A stretch of DNA of 64,000 nucleotides from UBA10649 sp963793105 (GCA_963793105.1 CAWBZB010000004.1:682001-746000); one strand, 5' to 3'. Numbered from the stretch's first letter, positions 40,190-48,828 are shown. Notes: a model not told the origin generated them from the letters alone. A program made the numbers and translations.

Positions 40190-41976
40190 GCCGACCACCC
40201 CTGCTCGTAGGCGAGCAGTCTGGTCCGGGCCTCGGCCTGGGCCGCCTCCACCTGCTGATCGCTGATGGCATTGAGGTCGAATGGCGCATTCAGGAGAAGC
40301 TCGGCGTTTCGGTCCAGCTCGGAGCCCAGGCGCATCGCCGGGTTCTCGACCCAGTCATTCGCCGACAGCTGGCGGCTCAGGCTGGCCAGTCCCACCGGAG
40401 TCAGGTCGCCGTCCCACTCCGCCGGCGAGGCGTGGTCCAGCGTCGTGGTGAAGATGCTGAGGGTCCCGTCGCGGTTGTCGACGAGCTCGACCACCTGCTG
40501 CTGCTGCGGGAAGTCGATGCAGGACGCGGTGGTGATCTCCCAGAAGCCCCCGTCATCATCGTCGCGCCGGTGCGGAGTGATGGTGTTGATGTGCGTGTGG
40601 CCGTTCAGCCAGGCCACGACGTTGCGGTACTCCAGCAGCATCGCCACGAACTCCTCGGCGTGCACGAGTCGTTGCGGCTCGGTGGCGAGGGCAGCGTCGT
40701 TCTCCAGGGTGAACGAGTTGTGGTGACTGAAGATCAGCGCCAGCTTCCCGTCGGCCTGAGCCTGCGCCAGACCGGCCCTCAGCCACGCGAACTGCTCCTC
40801 GGGCACCGCGCCGTCCGGGCCGGCGATCTGGTTGCAGGTGTCGAGCCCGAAGCCGCGGGCGAACGGCCCGATGTCGGCGCTCCAGTAGGTCTGGCCGGTG
40901 TCGAGGTTGGCCTGCGTGAAGCCGTGGCCGACCGGCCCGGGGTTCGGGGTGGTCTGGAAGTGGGCGGCCATGAAGTCCTGCTGCTCGAGCAGCTTGCGGG
41001 CCGGATCCGGGGTGACCGGCTTGGAGCCGAGGCGGATGCCGAGGTTCGCCGACACCGCGTGGACCATGCGGGACAAGGCGGAGGTCTCCGCGCTCCAGCC
41101 CTGCACGTAGTCCAGGCCGAGGGCCGTCCAGTCGAAGAACTTGCGGTCGCCCACGGCGAAGGCCCGCAAGGTGGCGGGCACCCCCAGCGTGCCGAGGTAC
41201 GTCGTGTCGTGGTTGCCGTAGACCGCGTACCAGGGCACGGGCAGCCCCGGACTGGCCAGCTCCTGAGTCACCGCTGCCTCGAGCATCCCGGGCACCTGCG
41301 GGAACCCGTACGCGCCGAACCAGTCACCGACCGGGTCGTCTGGGTGCCACGCGTAGTAGGCCTCCGACCACGCCTGCACGCCCTCGTAGACACCGGTCGC
41401 GCCGGAGTTCGGCACGATCGGAGTCCCGTCGAGGATGTCGACGTACCACCGCGTCTCGAGCTCGCTGAGCATGTCGGCGCTGTCGCCGGTCACGAACGTC
41501 GCTGCGAGCGGTGCCCCGGTGATCGGTGAGCTGCGCAGGTCGGCGATCGACTGGACCATGGCCGATGCCACGTGCGTGGTCAGGGCGTCCTGCGGCCGGA
41601 AGGCTCCAGCCCACAGTGAGTGGTCCTGGGCGATCATCGGCTCGAGGCGGGCGGGGCTCTGCGCGTCGATCAGGTGGATGTCGGACAGGTGCCCGAAGTA
41701 GAGCAGGGATCGTCGTCGCTGCTCTCGAGCGGGGTCGGGGAGCTGGCCGGTGATGTCGAGCCGCGGGTAGTGCGCCTCTCCCCCACCGGGGATCAGGGTC
41801 CGGTAGTTGCCCCGCTGCACCGGTCCGATGGCGATCGTCCGCTGCATGGTGCTCGGCGCATCGCTCGGTGTGAGGTCGGCCGCGAGCACGCTGCCGAGGG
41901 CCTGGCGAGGGATCGCCCAGGCGGCGCTCAGGCCCGCGACGGTGGCGAGGAAGGCCCGCCTGCTCAGACCTGGCAC
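40186..41976 (-). CDS. Tat-exported metallophosphoesterase
   Basis: The 596-residue protein starts at GTG 41976, 6 nt after a CATAAT -10, leaderless. A twin-arginine signal SRRAFLATVAGLSAAWAIPR directs export of the folded enzyme. The calcineurin-like metal ligands are in FGHLSDIHLIDAQ, VTGDSADM, VYGNHDTT, FSHHNSF and LNGHTHINTI. The size and the NGHTHINTITPHR ending fit the large actinobacterial TIGR03767-type family. It probably hydrolyses phosphodiesters or phospholipids outside the cell. It heads a coupled operon with a lipoprotein and a membrane protein. Confidence 0.92.
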   Translation of the reverse strand: MPGLSRRAFLATVAGLSAAWAIPRQALGSVLAADLTPSDAPSTMQRTIAIGPVQRGNYRTLIPGGGEAHYPRLDITGQLPDPAREQRRRSLLYFGHLSDIHLIDAQSPARLEPMIAQDHSLWAGAFRPQDALTTHVASAMVQSIADLRSSPITGAPLAATFVTGDSADMLSELETRWYVDILDGTPIVPNSGATGVYEGVQAWSEAYYAWHPDDPVGDWFGAYGFPQVPGMLEAAVTQELASPGLPVPWYAVYGNHDTTYLGTLGVPATLRAFAVGDRKFFDWTALGLDYVQGWSAETSALSRMVHAVSANLGIRLGSKPVTPDPARKLLEQQDFMAAHFQTTPNPGPVGHGFTQANLDTGQTYWSADIGPFARGFGLDTCNQIAGPDGAVPEEQFAWLRAGLAQAQADGKLALIFSHHNSFTLENDAALATEPQRLVHAEEFVAMLLEYRNVVAWLNGHTHINTITPHRRDDDDGGFWEITTASCIDFPQQQQVVELVDNRDGTLSIFTTTLDHASPAEWDGDLTPVGLASLSRQLSANDWVENPAMRLGSELDRNAELLLNAPFDLNAISDQQVEAAQAEARTRLLAYEQGWSA

Positions 41977-41982
41977 CTGTGC

Positions 41983-41988
41983 ATTATG
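41983..41988 (-). promoter_or_regulatory. Leaderless -10 element of the metallophosphoesterase gene
   Basis: CATAAT on the minus strand, 6 nt before GTG 41976. It lies at the very end of the upstream glycosyltransferase coding region. Confidence 0.6.
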
Positions 41989-42988
41989 TCCGGCTATGGA
42001 CGACCGAGCGAAAGAGTTCCTCGTACTCGTCGATCATCCGGTCTGCGGAGAACCGATCCACGGCGTCCGTCCGGCAGGCGCGTCGGTCCAGGTCGCCGAC
42101 GGCGCGCACGGCATCGACGGCCGTGTCCTGAGCGTCGACCAGGAAGCCGGTGACGCCCTGGCGGATGAGCTCGGGCATGGAGCCGCGCGGCCGCGCGATC
42201 ACGGGAGTGCCCGTCGCCAGCGCCTCGACCACGGACAAGCCGAAGGGCTCGTCGAAGGAGATGAGGTGCAGCAGGGCCATGGCGCCACCGAGGAGGCGAT
42301 CGCGCTCCGCCGGGCCGACCGGGCCGACGTAGGTCACCCGGGAGCCGTCGATGTGGGGAGCGACCTGCTGCTCGAAGTACTCGGCGTCCTGGATGATGCC
42401 CGCGATCACGAGAGGCACCCCGGCGCGGCGTGCCGCGTCGATCGCCTCGGCGGTGCCCTTGTCCGGGTGGATGCGGCCGAGGAACAGCAGGTAGCCACCG
42501 TCACCAGCGCCGAACGTGAAGTCGTCGACGGCGATGCCGTGGTGGATCGTCGCCGCGTAGGTGAGGTCCGGATGCCGGTCGGCGTCGCTGATCGCCACGT
42601 AGTAACCGATGTCGTCGTACGCGCGGTAGACGGGGACGATGCGCTCGGAGGAGAAGCCGTGGATGGTCGTGACGACGGGCGTGGAGACCAGCCGGCTGAA
42701 CGCGAGCGGCAGGAAGTCGAACTGGTTGCTGATGACGTCGAACTCGTCGGCCCGCTCGAAGGCGGCGGCGATGTGGAGCGCCTCGTACACCTTCGCGTCG
42801 ATCTGCGAGTCCTCCTCATATCCGGCCGGCGCCTCTGCGTGCAGTCGTGAGGTCGTCGTCGAGTCGGCGGTGGCGAAGAGGGTGACGTCGTGACCGCGCG
42901 CGACGAGGCCCTCCGTCAGCGTGGCGGCCACCTGCTCCCAGGGTCCGTATGAGCGTGGCGGCACGCTGTGGGCGATCGAGGCGAGCAC
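41984..42988 (-). CDS. GT4-family glycosyltransferase
   Basis: The 334-residue GT-B retaining transferase has PPRSYGPWEQVAATLTEGLV (acceptor side), VVTTIHGFSSERIVPVYRAY, YLLFLGRIHPDKGTAEAIDA and the donor-site motif HLISFDEPFGLSVVEALATG (E-x7-E). GT4 enzymes use nucleotide sugars to build glycolipids, oligosaccharides or polysaccharides. Translation from GTG 42988 is certain in frame. However, the family usually starts M-R-I-A-V-L, and the codon at that place is GTC, with GGAGG at the right distance. It is divergent from the four-gene glycan operon. Confidence 0.9.
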   Translation of the reverse strand: MLASIAHSVPPRSYGPWEQVAATLTEGLVARGHDVTLFATADSTTTSRLHAEAPAGYEEDSQIDAKVYEALHIAAAFERADEFDVISNQFDFLPLAFSRLVSTPVVTTIHGFSSERIVPVYRAYDDIGYYVAISDADRHPDLTYAATIHHGIAVDDFTFGAGDGGYLLFLGRIHPDKGTAEAIDAARRAGVPLVIAGIIQDAEYFEQQVAPHIDGSRVTYVGPVGPAERDRLLGGAMALLHLISFDEPFGLSVVEALATGTPVIARPRGSMPELIRQGVTGFLVDAQDTAVDAVRAVGDLDRRACRTDAVDRFSADRMIDEYEELFRSVVHSRT

Positions 42989-43032
42989 GGCGATCCTGAC
43001 GAGGTCCTCCAGACGTCGATTTACCCTGAAAG

Positions 43033-43064
43033 TACTGGGATTCTGGGCCCTCGAATCACTGGTA
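43033..43064. promoter_or_regulatory. Possible operator in the divergent glycan promoter region
   Basis: Imperfect inverted repeat TACTGGGATTC ... GAATCACTGGTA with a 9-nt centre, between the two glycosyltransferase genes. A possible -10 TATCCT (43063-43068) for the plus strand overlaps its right edge. Moderate at best. Confidence 0.35.
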
Positions 43065-43202
43065 TCCTCGGAGAGCAGATATCGCCGGCCTCAGCGCCGG
43101 CGCTCGAGCCGCCTCCGCGGTCGACGATCTCGGGATGACGCCCCTCCCCGTCAGGTTTGGCAGCACTCGGCTGCAGAGCACCGTTGCGGAAAGCAGACGT
43201 CT

Positions 43203-44336
43203 ATGCCCGTTCGATTTGGAATCCTCGCCACCTACACCCCCACCCAGTGCGGCATCGCCACCTTCACCGAGGCCCTGACCCTCCACCTCGAACGGCTCGG
43301 GGCCGAGGTCGGCGTCGTGCGCATGGTCGACGAGCCGCAGCCTCAGCTCGCCCCCGTCGTCCACCAGTGGAAGTCGAGCAGGCGCGACGATGCGGCGGCC
43401 GTCGCCAGCATCCTCGACGACTACGACCTCGCGGTCATCCAGCACGAGTACGGCATCTTCGGCGGCCCTGACGGCCAGGACGTCCTCGACGTGGTGAACC
43501 AGCTCAGCGTCCCGCTCGTCACCGTCATGCACACCGTGCTCACCGACCCGTCGCCGAACCAGCACCGGGTCCTCGCGGCGCTGTGCGCGGCGTCGTCGGC
43601 GATGGTCACCATGACGCAGACCGCCCGCCGCCGGCTCATCGCCGGCTGGGGCGTGCACCCATCACGGATCACCGTCATCACGCACGGCGCCGAGGACAAC
43701 CGCGCCGACCCCCTCGACAACCGGCCGACCCTCGGCCTGCGTCCCACCGTGCTCACGTGGGGCCTGCTCGGCGAGGGCAAGGGCATCGAGTGGGCGCTCC
43801 TCGCCCTGGCGCAGCTGCGCGACATCACGCCCGTGCCGCTCTACCGCATCGTCGGGGAGACGCATCCCCGCGTCATCGAGCACGACGGCGAGGCCTACCG
43901 CGACCGCCTGATCGAGGTCACGCGCGAGCACGACCTCAACTCGATGGTGCGGTTCGACGCGCGGTACCTGTCCGGTCCCGCACTGCGGCAGATCGTCCGC
44001 GACGCCGACATCATCCTGCTGCCCTACGACTCCCGCGACCAAGTGACGTCGGGCGTCCTGACGGAAGCCATCGCGGCCGGCAAGCCCGTCATCTCCACCG
44101 CGTTCCCGCATGCGGTCGAGCTACTCTCCGACGGCGCGGGCCTGCTGGTGCCCCAGCGCGACCCAGCGGCGCTCGCCCACGCCCTGAGGCGCGTCCTGAC
44201 CGAGCCCGGGCTGGCCGACTCCATGGCCGCCACGTCCCGCGAGCTGGCGGTGTCGCAGCTGTGGCCGGCGATCGCGGCCAGTTACATCAGCCTCGGGCGC
44301 TCCCTGCTCGCGACACCTTCCCTGTCCGTCGCCTGA
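43203..44336 (+). CDS. GT4-family glycosyltransferase, first gene of the glycan operon
   Basis: The 377-residue protein starts at ATG 43203 with GGAAAG upstream. Motifs are FGILATYTPTQCGIATFTEA (acceptor loop), VIQHEYGIFGGPDG, VTVMHTVLTDPSPNQH, ITVITHGAEDN, VLTWGLLGEGKGIEWALLAL, and the donor motif LLPYDSRDQVTSGVLTEAIA. The HEYGIFGGxDG element is typical of bacterial GT4 enzymes in mannan- or glucan-type clusters. Its stop overlaps the start of the next gene (TGATG). Confidence 0.92.
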   Translation: MPVRFGILATYTPTQCGIATFTEALTLHLERLGAEVGVVRMVDEPQPQLAPVVHQWKSSRRDDAAAVASILDDYDLAVIQHEYGIFGGPDGQDVLDVVNQLSVPLVTVMHTVLTDPSPNQHRVLAALCAASSAMVTMTQTARRRLIAGWGVHPSRITVITHGAEDNRADPLDNRPTLGLRPTVLTWGLLGEGKGIEWALLALAQLRDITPVPLYRIVGETHPRVIEHDGEAYRDRLIEVTREHDLNSMVRFDARYLSGPALRQIVRDADIILLPYDSRDQVTSGVLTEAIAAGKPVISTAFPHAVELLSDGAGLLVPQRDPAALAHALRRVLTEPGLADSMAATSRELAVSQLWPAIAASYISLGRSLLATPSLSVA

Positions 44337-45385
44337 TGCGGCCGGGCCTGTCGTTCGATCACCTCACCCGACTCACCACGCCGCTGGGCCTGTACGAGCA
44401 CGCCCTCGGCGACACCCCGCGCACCGAGCATGCGTACTGCGTCGACGACGTCGCCCGCGCCCTCGTCGTGACGGCGCGGGTACCGGATCCGTCCGCGGAC
44501 GTGCGCGTCCTGACGGAGGGGTACCTGGACTTCGTGCTGGCCGCGCTGCGCCCCGACGGCTACCTGCACAACCGGCGTCGCCTGGACGGCACCTGGAGCG
44601 ACAGGCCCTCGTCCGACGACCACTGGGGACGCGCTCTGTGGGCGATGGGCACCGCCGCAGCCAGCAGCGTCGATCCCGACCTCGCGGAGCGCGCACGCGC
44701 GGGTGCGGCGATCGCGCTGCGCGCGCGATCGGCCTGGCCTCGGGCGATGGCCTATGCCACCCTCGGCGCCGGTCAGCTGCTTCGCGTCACCTCCGACGAC
44801 GTCGCGGCAGGTCGCTTCCTCGAGGACGCCCGACGCGTCCTGGGTCGGCCCGGCACCGACTCCTCCTGGCCGTGGCCCGAGGACCGGCTGACCTACGCCA
44901 ACGCTGTGCTCCCCGAGGCGATGATCGTGATCGGCGGTGCGCTCGGCGACGACGCCACCCTCAACGACGGACTGCGGCTCCTCGACTGGCTGGTGGACGT
45001 GCAGCAGCACGACGGGCATCTTTCCGTCGTGCCCTCGACCGGCTGGTCGCGCACGGACCGACGGCCCGCCCGCGGGCCCGCCCGTCCTCACCGTCGCCCG
45101 CAGTACGCCCAGCAGCCCATCGAGGTCGCCGTGCTCGCGGAGGCCTGCCGCACGGCCTACGCCGCGACGGGCGACCGCAGATGGACTGTCGTCATCGAGC
45201 AGTGCAACGCCTGGTTCGTCGGCGCCAACGACGGCGGCTCGCGCATGTGCGATCCGGTGACCGGCGCCGGCTTCGATGGGCTCGAGCGCCACGGCGCCAG
45301 CGTCAACCAGGGAGCCGAGTCGACCCTGGCGTGGCTGTCGACCCTGCAGATCGCGCTGATGCCGCAGCTCGCGATTGCCCCATGA
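44336..45385 (+). CDS. Alpha/alpha-barrel carbohydrate-active protein
   Basis: This 349-residue, largely helical protein contains CVDDVARALVVTARVPDPSA, WGRALWAMGTAAASS, LTYANAVLPEAMIVIGGALG, HDGHLSVVPSTGWSRTDR, RRPQYAQQPIEVAVLAEACR and NGA-type text GANDGGSRMCDPVTGAGFDG. The spacing of acidic and aromatic residues along paired helices resembles (alpha/alpha)6 glycoside hydrolase/epimerase barrels. No signal peptide, so it acts in the cytoplasm. It is translationally coupled to the transferase before and the GH130 gene after. The exact activity is not known. Confidence 0.75.
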   Translation: MRPGLSFDHLTRLTTPLGLYEHALGDTPRTEHAYCVDDVARALVVTARVPDPSADVRVLTEGYLDFVLAALRPDGYLHNRRRLDGTWSDRPSSDDHWGRALWAMGTAAASSVDPDLAERARAGAAIALRARSAWPRAMAYATLGAGQLLRVTSDDVAAGRFLEDARRVLGRPGTDSSWPWPEDRLTYANAVLPEAMIVIGGALGDDATLNDGLRLLDWLVDVQQHDGHLSVVPSTGWSRTDRRPARGPARPHRRPQYAQQPIEVAVLAEACRTAYAATGDRRWTVVIEQCNAWFVGANDGGSRMCDPVTGAGFDGLERHGASVNQGAESTLAWLSTLQIALMPQLAIAP

Positions 45386-46881
45386 CCCCCGACCCGCACT
45401 GGGTCCACCGGACCCACCACGTCCTTCGACCCGACCCCGCCCGAGTGGTGGTCCGGATCTTCCTGCCGGGTCAGGAGGCCTCGCAGCACGGCGAGTCACG
45501 ATCCGCCGTCATCCTCGAGCGCGTCCTCGCCCTCACCGATGACGAGGTCGACGAACAGCTCTCGGCGGTCCGAGCCACCTTCACGAACCGGCACCGCGAC
45601 CTTGAGGACGCCTGGGCAAGGCACTTCGTCTTGATGCAGCACCGACTCGTGGGCTCCGGTCGACTGCCGCTGAACCGACGCCGGCTCATCGGCGCGTACT
45701 TCACCCAGGAGTTCGCCATCGAGGGGGCGGCACTGTTCAACCCGTCGATGGTCCCGCACCCCGACCAGAGCGGGCTGCCGGACGGCTCGACCCGCTTCGT
45801 CATGACCGTCCGCGCGGTCGGCGAGGGCCACGTCTCCAGCCTCGAGCTGCGCACCGGCACGATCGACGAGGCAGGCGTGCTTGACCTGGATTCGCCCGCC
45901 GACGTCGCCGTCCTCCCTGCGGTCTTGCCCACCCGCTACTCACGGGAGGCCTTCCGGCAGCTGCTGGCGGACCTCGACGGCACCGGCACCAACTCGGGCT
46001 TCGTGCTCGACGCCCTCCCGGAGTCGTTCTCACGGGAGGACCTCACCGTGACCCTGGACGAGCTGCGCGACCAACGGCTCACCCGCGGTGCGGCCGTGCG
46101 GACCCTCGACCGGTTCGAATGGATCGCCGCCTGCAGCTACACCGTCGAGTTTCCTGAAGTCTCCAGCATCCAGGAGCGCGTGCTCATGCCTACGGCTCCG
46201 TCCGAGAGCCATGGGATCGAGGACGTGCGCATGCTGCGCTTCACCGAGGACGACGGGACCACCCGCTACCTCGGCAGCTACACGGCGTTCGACGGCAACA
46301 GCATCGCCTCGCAGCTCATGGGGACCGACGACTTCCGCACGTTCGACGTGACGCAGCTCAGCGGGCCCGGATCAAAGAACAAGGGCATGGCCCTGTTCCC
46401 GCGACGCATCGGCGGCCGCTACGTCGCCCTGTCACGCGCCGACCGCGAGAGCAATGGCGTGACCACGTCCGGCGACCTGCGGCACTGGGACCAACCGGTT
46501 CAGATCCAGACCCCCGACCGCCCGTGGGAGATCGTGCAGCTCGGCAACTGCGGCCCCCCGGTGGAAACCGAGGCGGGCTGGCTCGTTCTGACCCACGGCG
46601 TCGGCCCGATGCGGCAGTACGCGATCGGCGCCCTGCTGCTCGCTCTCGACGACCCGACCATCGTGCTCGGCCGGCTCGCCACTCCCCTGCTCACACCGGC
46701 CGCCGACGAACGCGACGGCTACGTGCCCAACGTCGTGTACTCCTGCGGCGGCATGCTCCACGGCCGGACGCTCGTCCTGCCCTACGGCTGCAGCGACTCT
46801 GCCATTCGCGTGGCCCTTGTCGATCTCGATCCGCTGCTGGAGGCGCTCACCTCCGACCTCACCATCAAGGAGACCCCATGA
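45382..46881 (+). CDS. GH130-family beta-mannoside phosphorylase-like enzyme
   Basis: The 499-residue protein has an N-terminal helical extension of about 190 residues (RVVVRIFLPGQEASQHGESR) before the five-bladed propeller. GH130 features are NPSMVPHPDQSG, GIEDVRMLRFTEDDGTTRYL, GSYTAFDGNSIASQLMGTDD, GMALFPRRIGGRYVALSRAD, GNCGPPVETEAGWLVLTHGV and YVPNVVYSCGGMLHGRTLVL. The family phosphorolyses or hydrolyses beta-1,2- or beta-1,4-mannosides, and the two-domain length matches the longer uncharacterised members. Coupled by ATGA on both sides. Confidence 0.88.
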   Translation: MTPDPHWVHRTHHVLRPDPARVVVRIFLPGQEASQHGESRSAVILERVLALTDDEVDEQLSAVRATFTNRHRDLEDAWARHFVLMQHRLVGSGRLPLNRRRLIGAYFTQEFAIEGAALFNPSMVPHPDQSGLPDGSTRFVMTVRAVGEGHVSSLELRTGTIDEAGVLDLDSPADVAVLPAVLPTRYSREAFRQLLADLDGTGTNSGFVLDALPESFSREDLTVTLDELRDQRLTRGAAVRTLDRFEWIAACSYTVEFPEVSSIQERVLMPTAPSESHGIEDVRMLRFTEDDGTTRYLGSYTAFDGNSIASQLMGTDDFRTFDVTQLSGPGSKNKGMALFPRRIGGRYVALSRADRESNGVTTSGDLRHWDQPVQIQTPDRPWEIVQLGNCGPPVETEAGWLVLTHGVGPMRQYAIGALLLALDDPTIVLGRLATPLLTPAADERDGYVPNVVYSCGGMLHGRTLVLPYGCSDSAIRVALVDLDPLLEALTSDLTIKETP

Positions 46882-47285
46882 CCGACGCCACCGCCCCGTA
46901 CGGCGAGATCCTCACGGCAGCCCGTCAGGAGAAGCCCTGGGGCCATGAGGTCATCTTCGCCACCGGCGAGAACGGCTACGCCGGCAAGCTCATCACGGTG
47001 CGGGCAGGGCGTGCGCTCAGCCTGCAGTACCACGACGACAAGGACGAGACCATCAGCGTGCTGTCCGGCGAGGCCCATCTCGAACACGGGCCGAACGCCG
47101 ACCACCTGCGCACGCGGATTATGCGGCCCGGCCACACCGTGCACCTGTCCCCCACCGTGGTCCACCGCCTCACGGCCATCACCGACGTGCAGTTCGTCGA
47201 GGTGTCCACGGCTGCGGCCGGCTGGCGCGACGACGTGGTACGGCTCTCGGACCGCTACGGCCGTGCGGGCACCAACGCGCCCTGA
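46878..47285 (+). CDS. Cupin of the sugar-phosphate isomerase type
   Basis: The 135-residue protein begins YGEILTAARQEKPWGHEVIF, then ITVRAGRALSLQYHDDKDET and VLSGEAHLEH, and TRIMRPGHTVHLSPTVVHRL. This is the type-II mannose-6-phosphate isomerase cupin pattern with metal ligands Gln, His, Glu and the later His. It may interconvert or sense a hexose phosphate feeding the glycan locus. Last gene of the four-gene coupled operon. Confidence 0.85.
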   Translation: MTDATAPYGEILTAARQEKPWGHEVIFATGENGYAGKLITVRAGRALSLQYHDDKDETISVLSGEAHLEHGPNADHLRTRIMRPGHTVHLSPTVVHRLTAITDVQFVEVSTAAAGWRDDVVRLSDRYGRAGTNAP

Positions 47286-47300
47286 CGCCAGGTTGTAATC

Positions 47301-47321
47301 AACTAGCCGGTCATCTAGTTT
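47301..47321 (+). promoter_or_regulatory. VapBC operator overlapping a leaderless -10
   Basis: AACTAG (47301-47306), 8 nt, CTAGTT (47315-47320), a perfect 6-bp inverted repeat. The right half is also the -10 TAGTTT (47316-47321), 6 nt before ATG 47328. Fits autorepression by the antitoxin. Confidence 0.7.
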
Positions 47322-47327
47322 GTTCAC

Positions 47328-47573
47328 ATGAGCCTTCAGATCGGCGTGTTCGAGGCCAAGACCCGCCTCTCGGAACTGGTGGAGCAGGTCGCCCAGGGCG
47401 GTGAGGACGTGCTCATCACCAAGCGCGGCAAGCCGGCGGCCCGGCTGGTGCCCGTGGAGCCCAGTGGTTCCACCGTGGAGGACGCTCTGGCCCTCCTCCT
47501 TGCCGCACGTCAGGCGTCCCGCCCGGGCGACGGGACCCTTCGCGAACTCATCGACGACGGGCGAAGCCGATGA
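47328..47573 (+). CDS. Phd/YefM-type antitoxin
   Basis: The 81-residue protein MSLQIGVFEAKTRLSELVEQ, VAQGGEDVLITKRGKPAARL, VPVEP has the Phd fold that binds DNA and the toxin. The C-terminal tail (DALALLLAARQASRPGDGTL) would wrap the PIN toxin. The start is leaderless and overlaps the operator. It is coupled to the toxin gene by ATGA. Confidence 0.93.
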   Translation: MSLQIGVFEAKTRLSELVEQVAQGGEDVLITKRGKPAARLVPVEPSGSTVEDALALLLAARQASRPGDGTLRELIDDGRSR

Positions 47574-47974
47574 GGCTGGTCCTCGACGCGTCCATGGCAC
47601 TGTCGTTCGTCCTCGATGACGAGTTCACCCCCCTGTCCGAGCGGGTGCTGCGCGACGTGGCCTCCGATGGCGCGCTCGTCCCGTGCCTATGGGACATCGA
47701 GGTGCTCAACGGCCTGCGCAGTGCCGAGCGGCGCGGCCGGATCAGCCCAGCGTCACTGACCACCGCGATCCACGGCCTGTCCGGACTCCCCATCGACCGG
47801 GATGCCCGGGCGGCGGACGGCGTTCGCGTCACCGACGTGGCCCGGGAGTTCGCACTGAGCGCCTACGACGCCGCCTACCTGGCCCTCGCTATGGACACGA
47901 ACCTTCCGCTCGCCTCCCTAGACGCGGGCCTTCGCGATGCCGCTGCGCGGGCGGGCGTCGCTCTCGTCGCGTAG
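47570..47974 (+). CDS. VapC-type PIN-domain toxin
   Basis: This 134-residue PIN-fold ribonuclease has the first Asp in VLDASMALSFVLDDE, the Glu in WDIEVLNGLRSAERRG, the Asp in FALSAYDAAYLALAMD and the last Asp in LASLDAGLRDAA. These four acidic residues bind Mg2+ and cut RNA, often tRNA. Start codon overlaps the antitoxin stop. Confidence 0.93.
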   Translation: MRLVLDASMALSFVLDDEFTPLSERVLRDVASDGALVPCLWDIEVLNGLRSAERRGRISPASLTTAIHGLSGLPIDRDARAADGVRVTDVAREFALSAYDAAYLALAMDTNLPLASLDAGLRDAAARAGVALVA

Positions 47975-47979
47975 CAGGA

Positions 47980-48408
47980 TCAGTCCGCGTCGCGCACGCT
48001 GCGCAGCCGCTTGGTCATGCCGCGGCTCTTCTTCTCCTTGATCCGCCGGTCGTTCGCCGAGCGACTGGGCTTGGTGGGGCGACGGGTCCTCGGCGGCGGC
48101 GCCATCGCCTCGTTCAGGGTGTCGACGAGCCGGCGCTCGGCGGCCCGACGGTTCTGGAACTGCGAGCGCTGCTCGGACGCCGTGATCGTCAGGCAGCCGT
48201 CCTGCAGGCGCGACCCGAGTCTGACGAGCGCACGCTGCCTGAGGTGCTCGGGCACGCTGGGGCTGTTGACGAGATCGAAAACCAATTGGACTCGTGAGTC
48301 GGTGGTGTTGACACTCTGCCCGCCCGGACCGCCGGACCGGCTGAACCGCCACGACAGCTCGTGCGCGGGGATGACGACGGATCCTCTGATCCGCAGGCCG
48401 TCGTCCAT
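47980..48408 (-). CDS. arfB: Alternative ribosome-rescue factor ArfB
   Basis: The 142-residue protein carries the release-factor GGQ motif in SRSGGPGGQSVNTTDSRVQL and a Lys/Arg-rich C-terminal tail (RTRRPTKPSRSANDRRIKEKK) that enters the empty mRNA channel. ArfB hydrolyses peptidyl-tRNA on ribosomes stalled at the end of a truncated message. The length is that of ArfB, not of full release factors. Start 6 nt after CATCCT, leaderless. It is convergent with the VapC gene. Confidence 0.93.
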   Translation of the reverse strand: MDDGLRIRGSVVIPAHELSWRFSRSGGPGGQSVNTTDSRVQLVFDLVNSPSVPEHLRQRALVRLGSRLQDGCLTITASEQRSQFQNRRAAERRLVDTLNEAMAPPPRTRRPTKPSRSANDRRIKEKKSRGMTKRLRSVRDAD

Positions 48409-48414
48409 GCCTCA

Positions 48415-48420
48415 AGGATG
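48415..48420 (-). promoter_or_regulatory. Leaderless -10 element of arfB
   Basis: CATCCT on the minus strand, 6 nt before ATG 48408, no ribosome site. Confidence 0.45.
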
Positions 48421-48454
48421 TCGCACTCGCCGATCGGCTCGATGAGCGGCGGGG

Positions 48455-48757
48455 CTAGCTGGGGACGTCGTCCACCACCACGTCGAAGCTCGCGACGTCA
48501 TTGTCGACCGAGGTCACAGTGATGGTCACCCCGTAGGAGACGCCGCCGGCGCCGAGCTCGCACCGCATGATCGTGCCGACCTCGGCAACCAGATCGCCCG
48601 GGCAGGTCAGGGTGTCCGGCGCAACGCCCACGGCCGCCTCGAGCTGTGCGCTCGCCTCCTGCTCCACCTCCGCCTTGGGCACGCTCGTCGTCGACGAGCA
48701 GCCGGCCACGATGAGCAGTGCCGGGGCAAGGAGCAGGACGGGCTTCATGATGCGCAT
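48455..48757 (-). CDS. DUF4333-family lipoprotein
   Basis: The 100-residue precursor has lipobox IVAGC (Cys20). The mature protein (KAEVEQEASAQLEAAVGVAP, TLTCPGDLVAEVGTIMRCEL, YGVTITVTSV) shows the two conserved Cys of DUF4333, CPGDL and MRC, that form a disulfide. GGAGG lies 7 nt before the ATG. Function unknown; common in Actinomycetota. Confidence 0.88.
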   Translation of the reverse strand: MRIMKPVLLLAPALLIVAGCSSTTSVPKAEVEQEASAQLEAAVGVAPDTLTCPGDLVAEVGTIMRCELGAGGVSYGVTITVTSVDNDVASFDVVVDDVPS

Positions 48758-48828
48758 ACGGCCTCCGCCGGTCGGGCGGGCCGGGCGCCAACCCTCTGCG
48801 TCGATGCCCGCGTGGGCTGCGTTCGACG

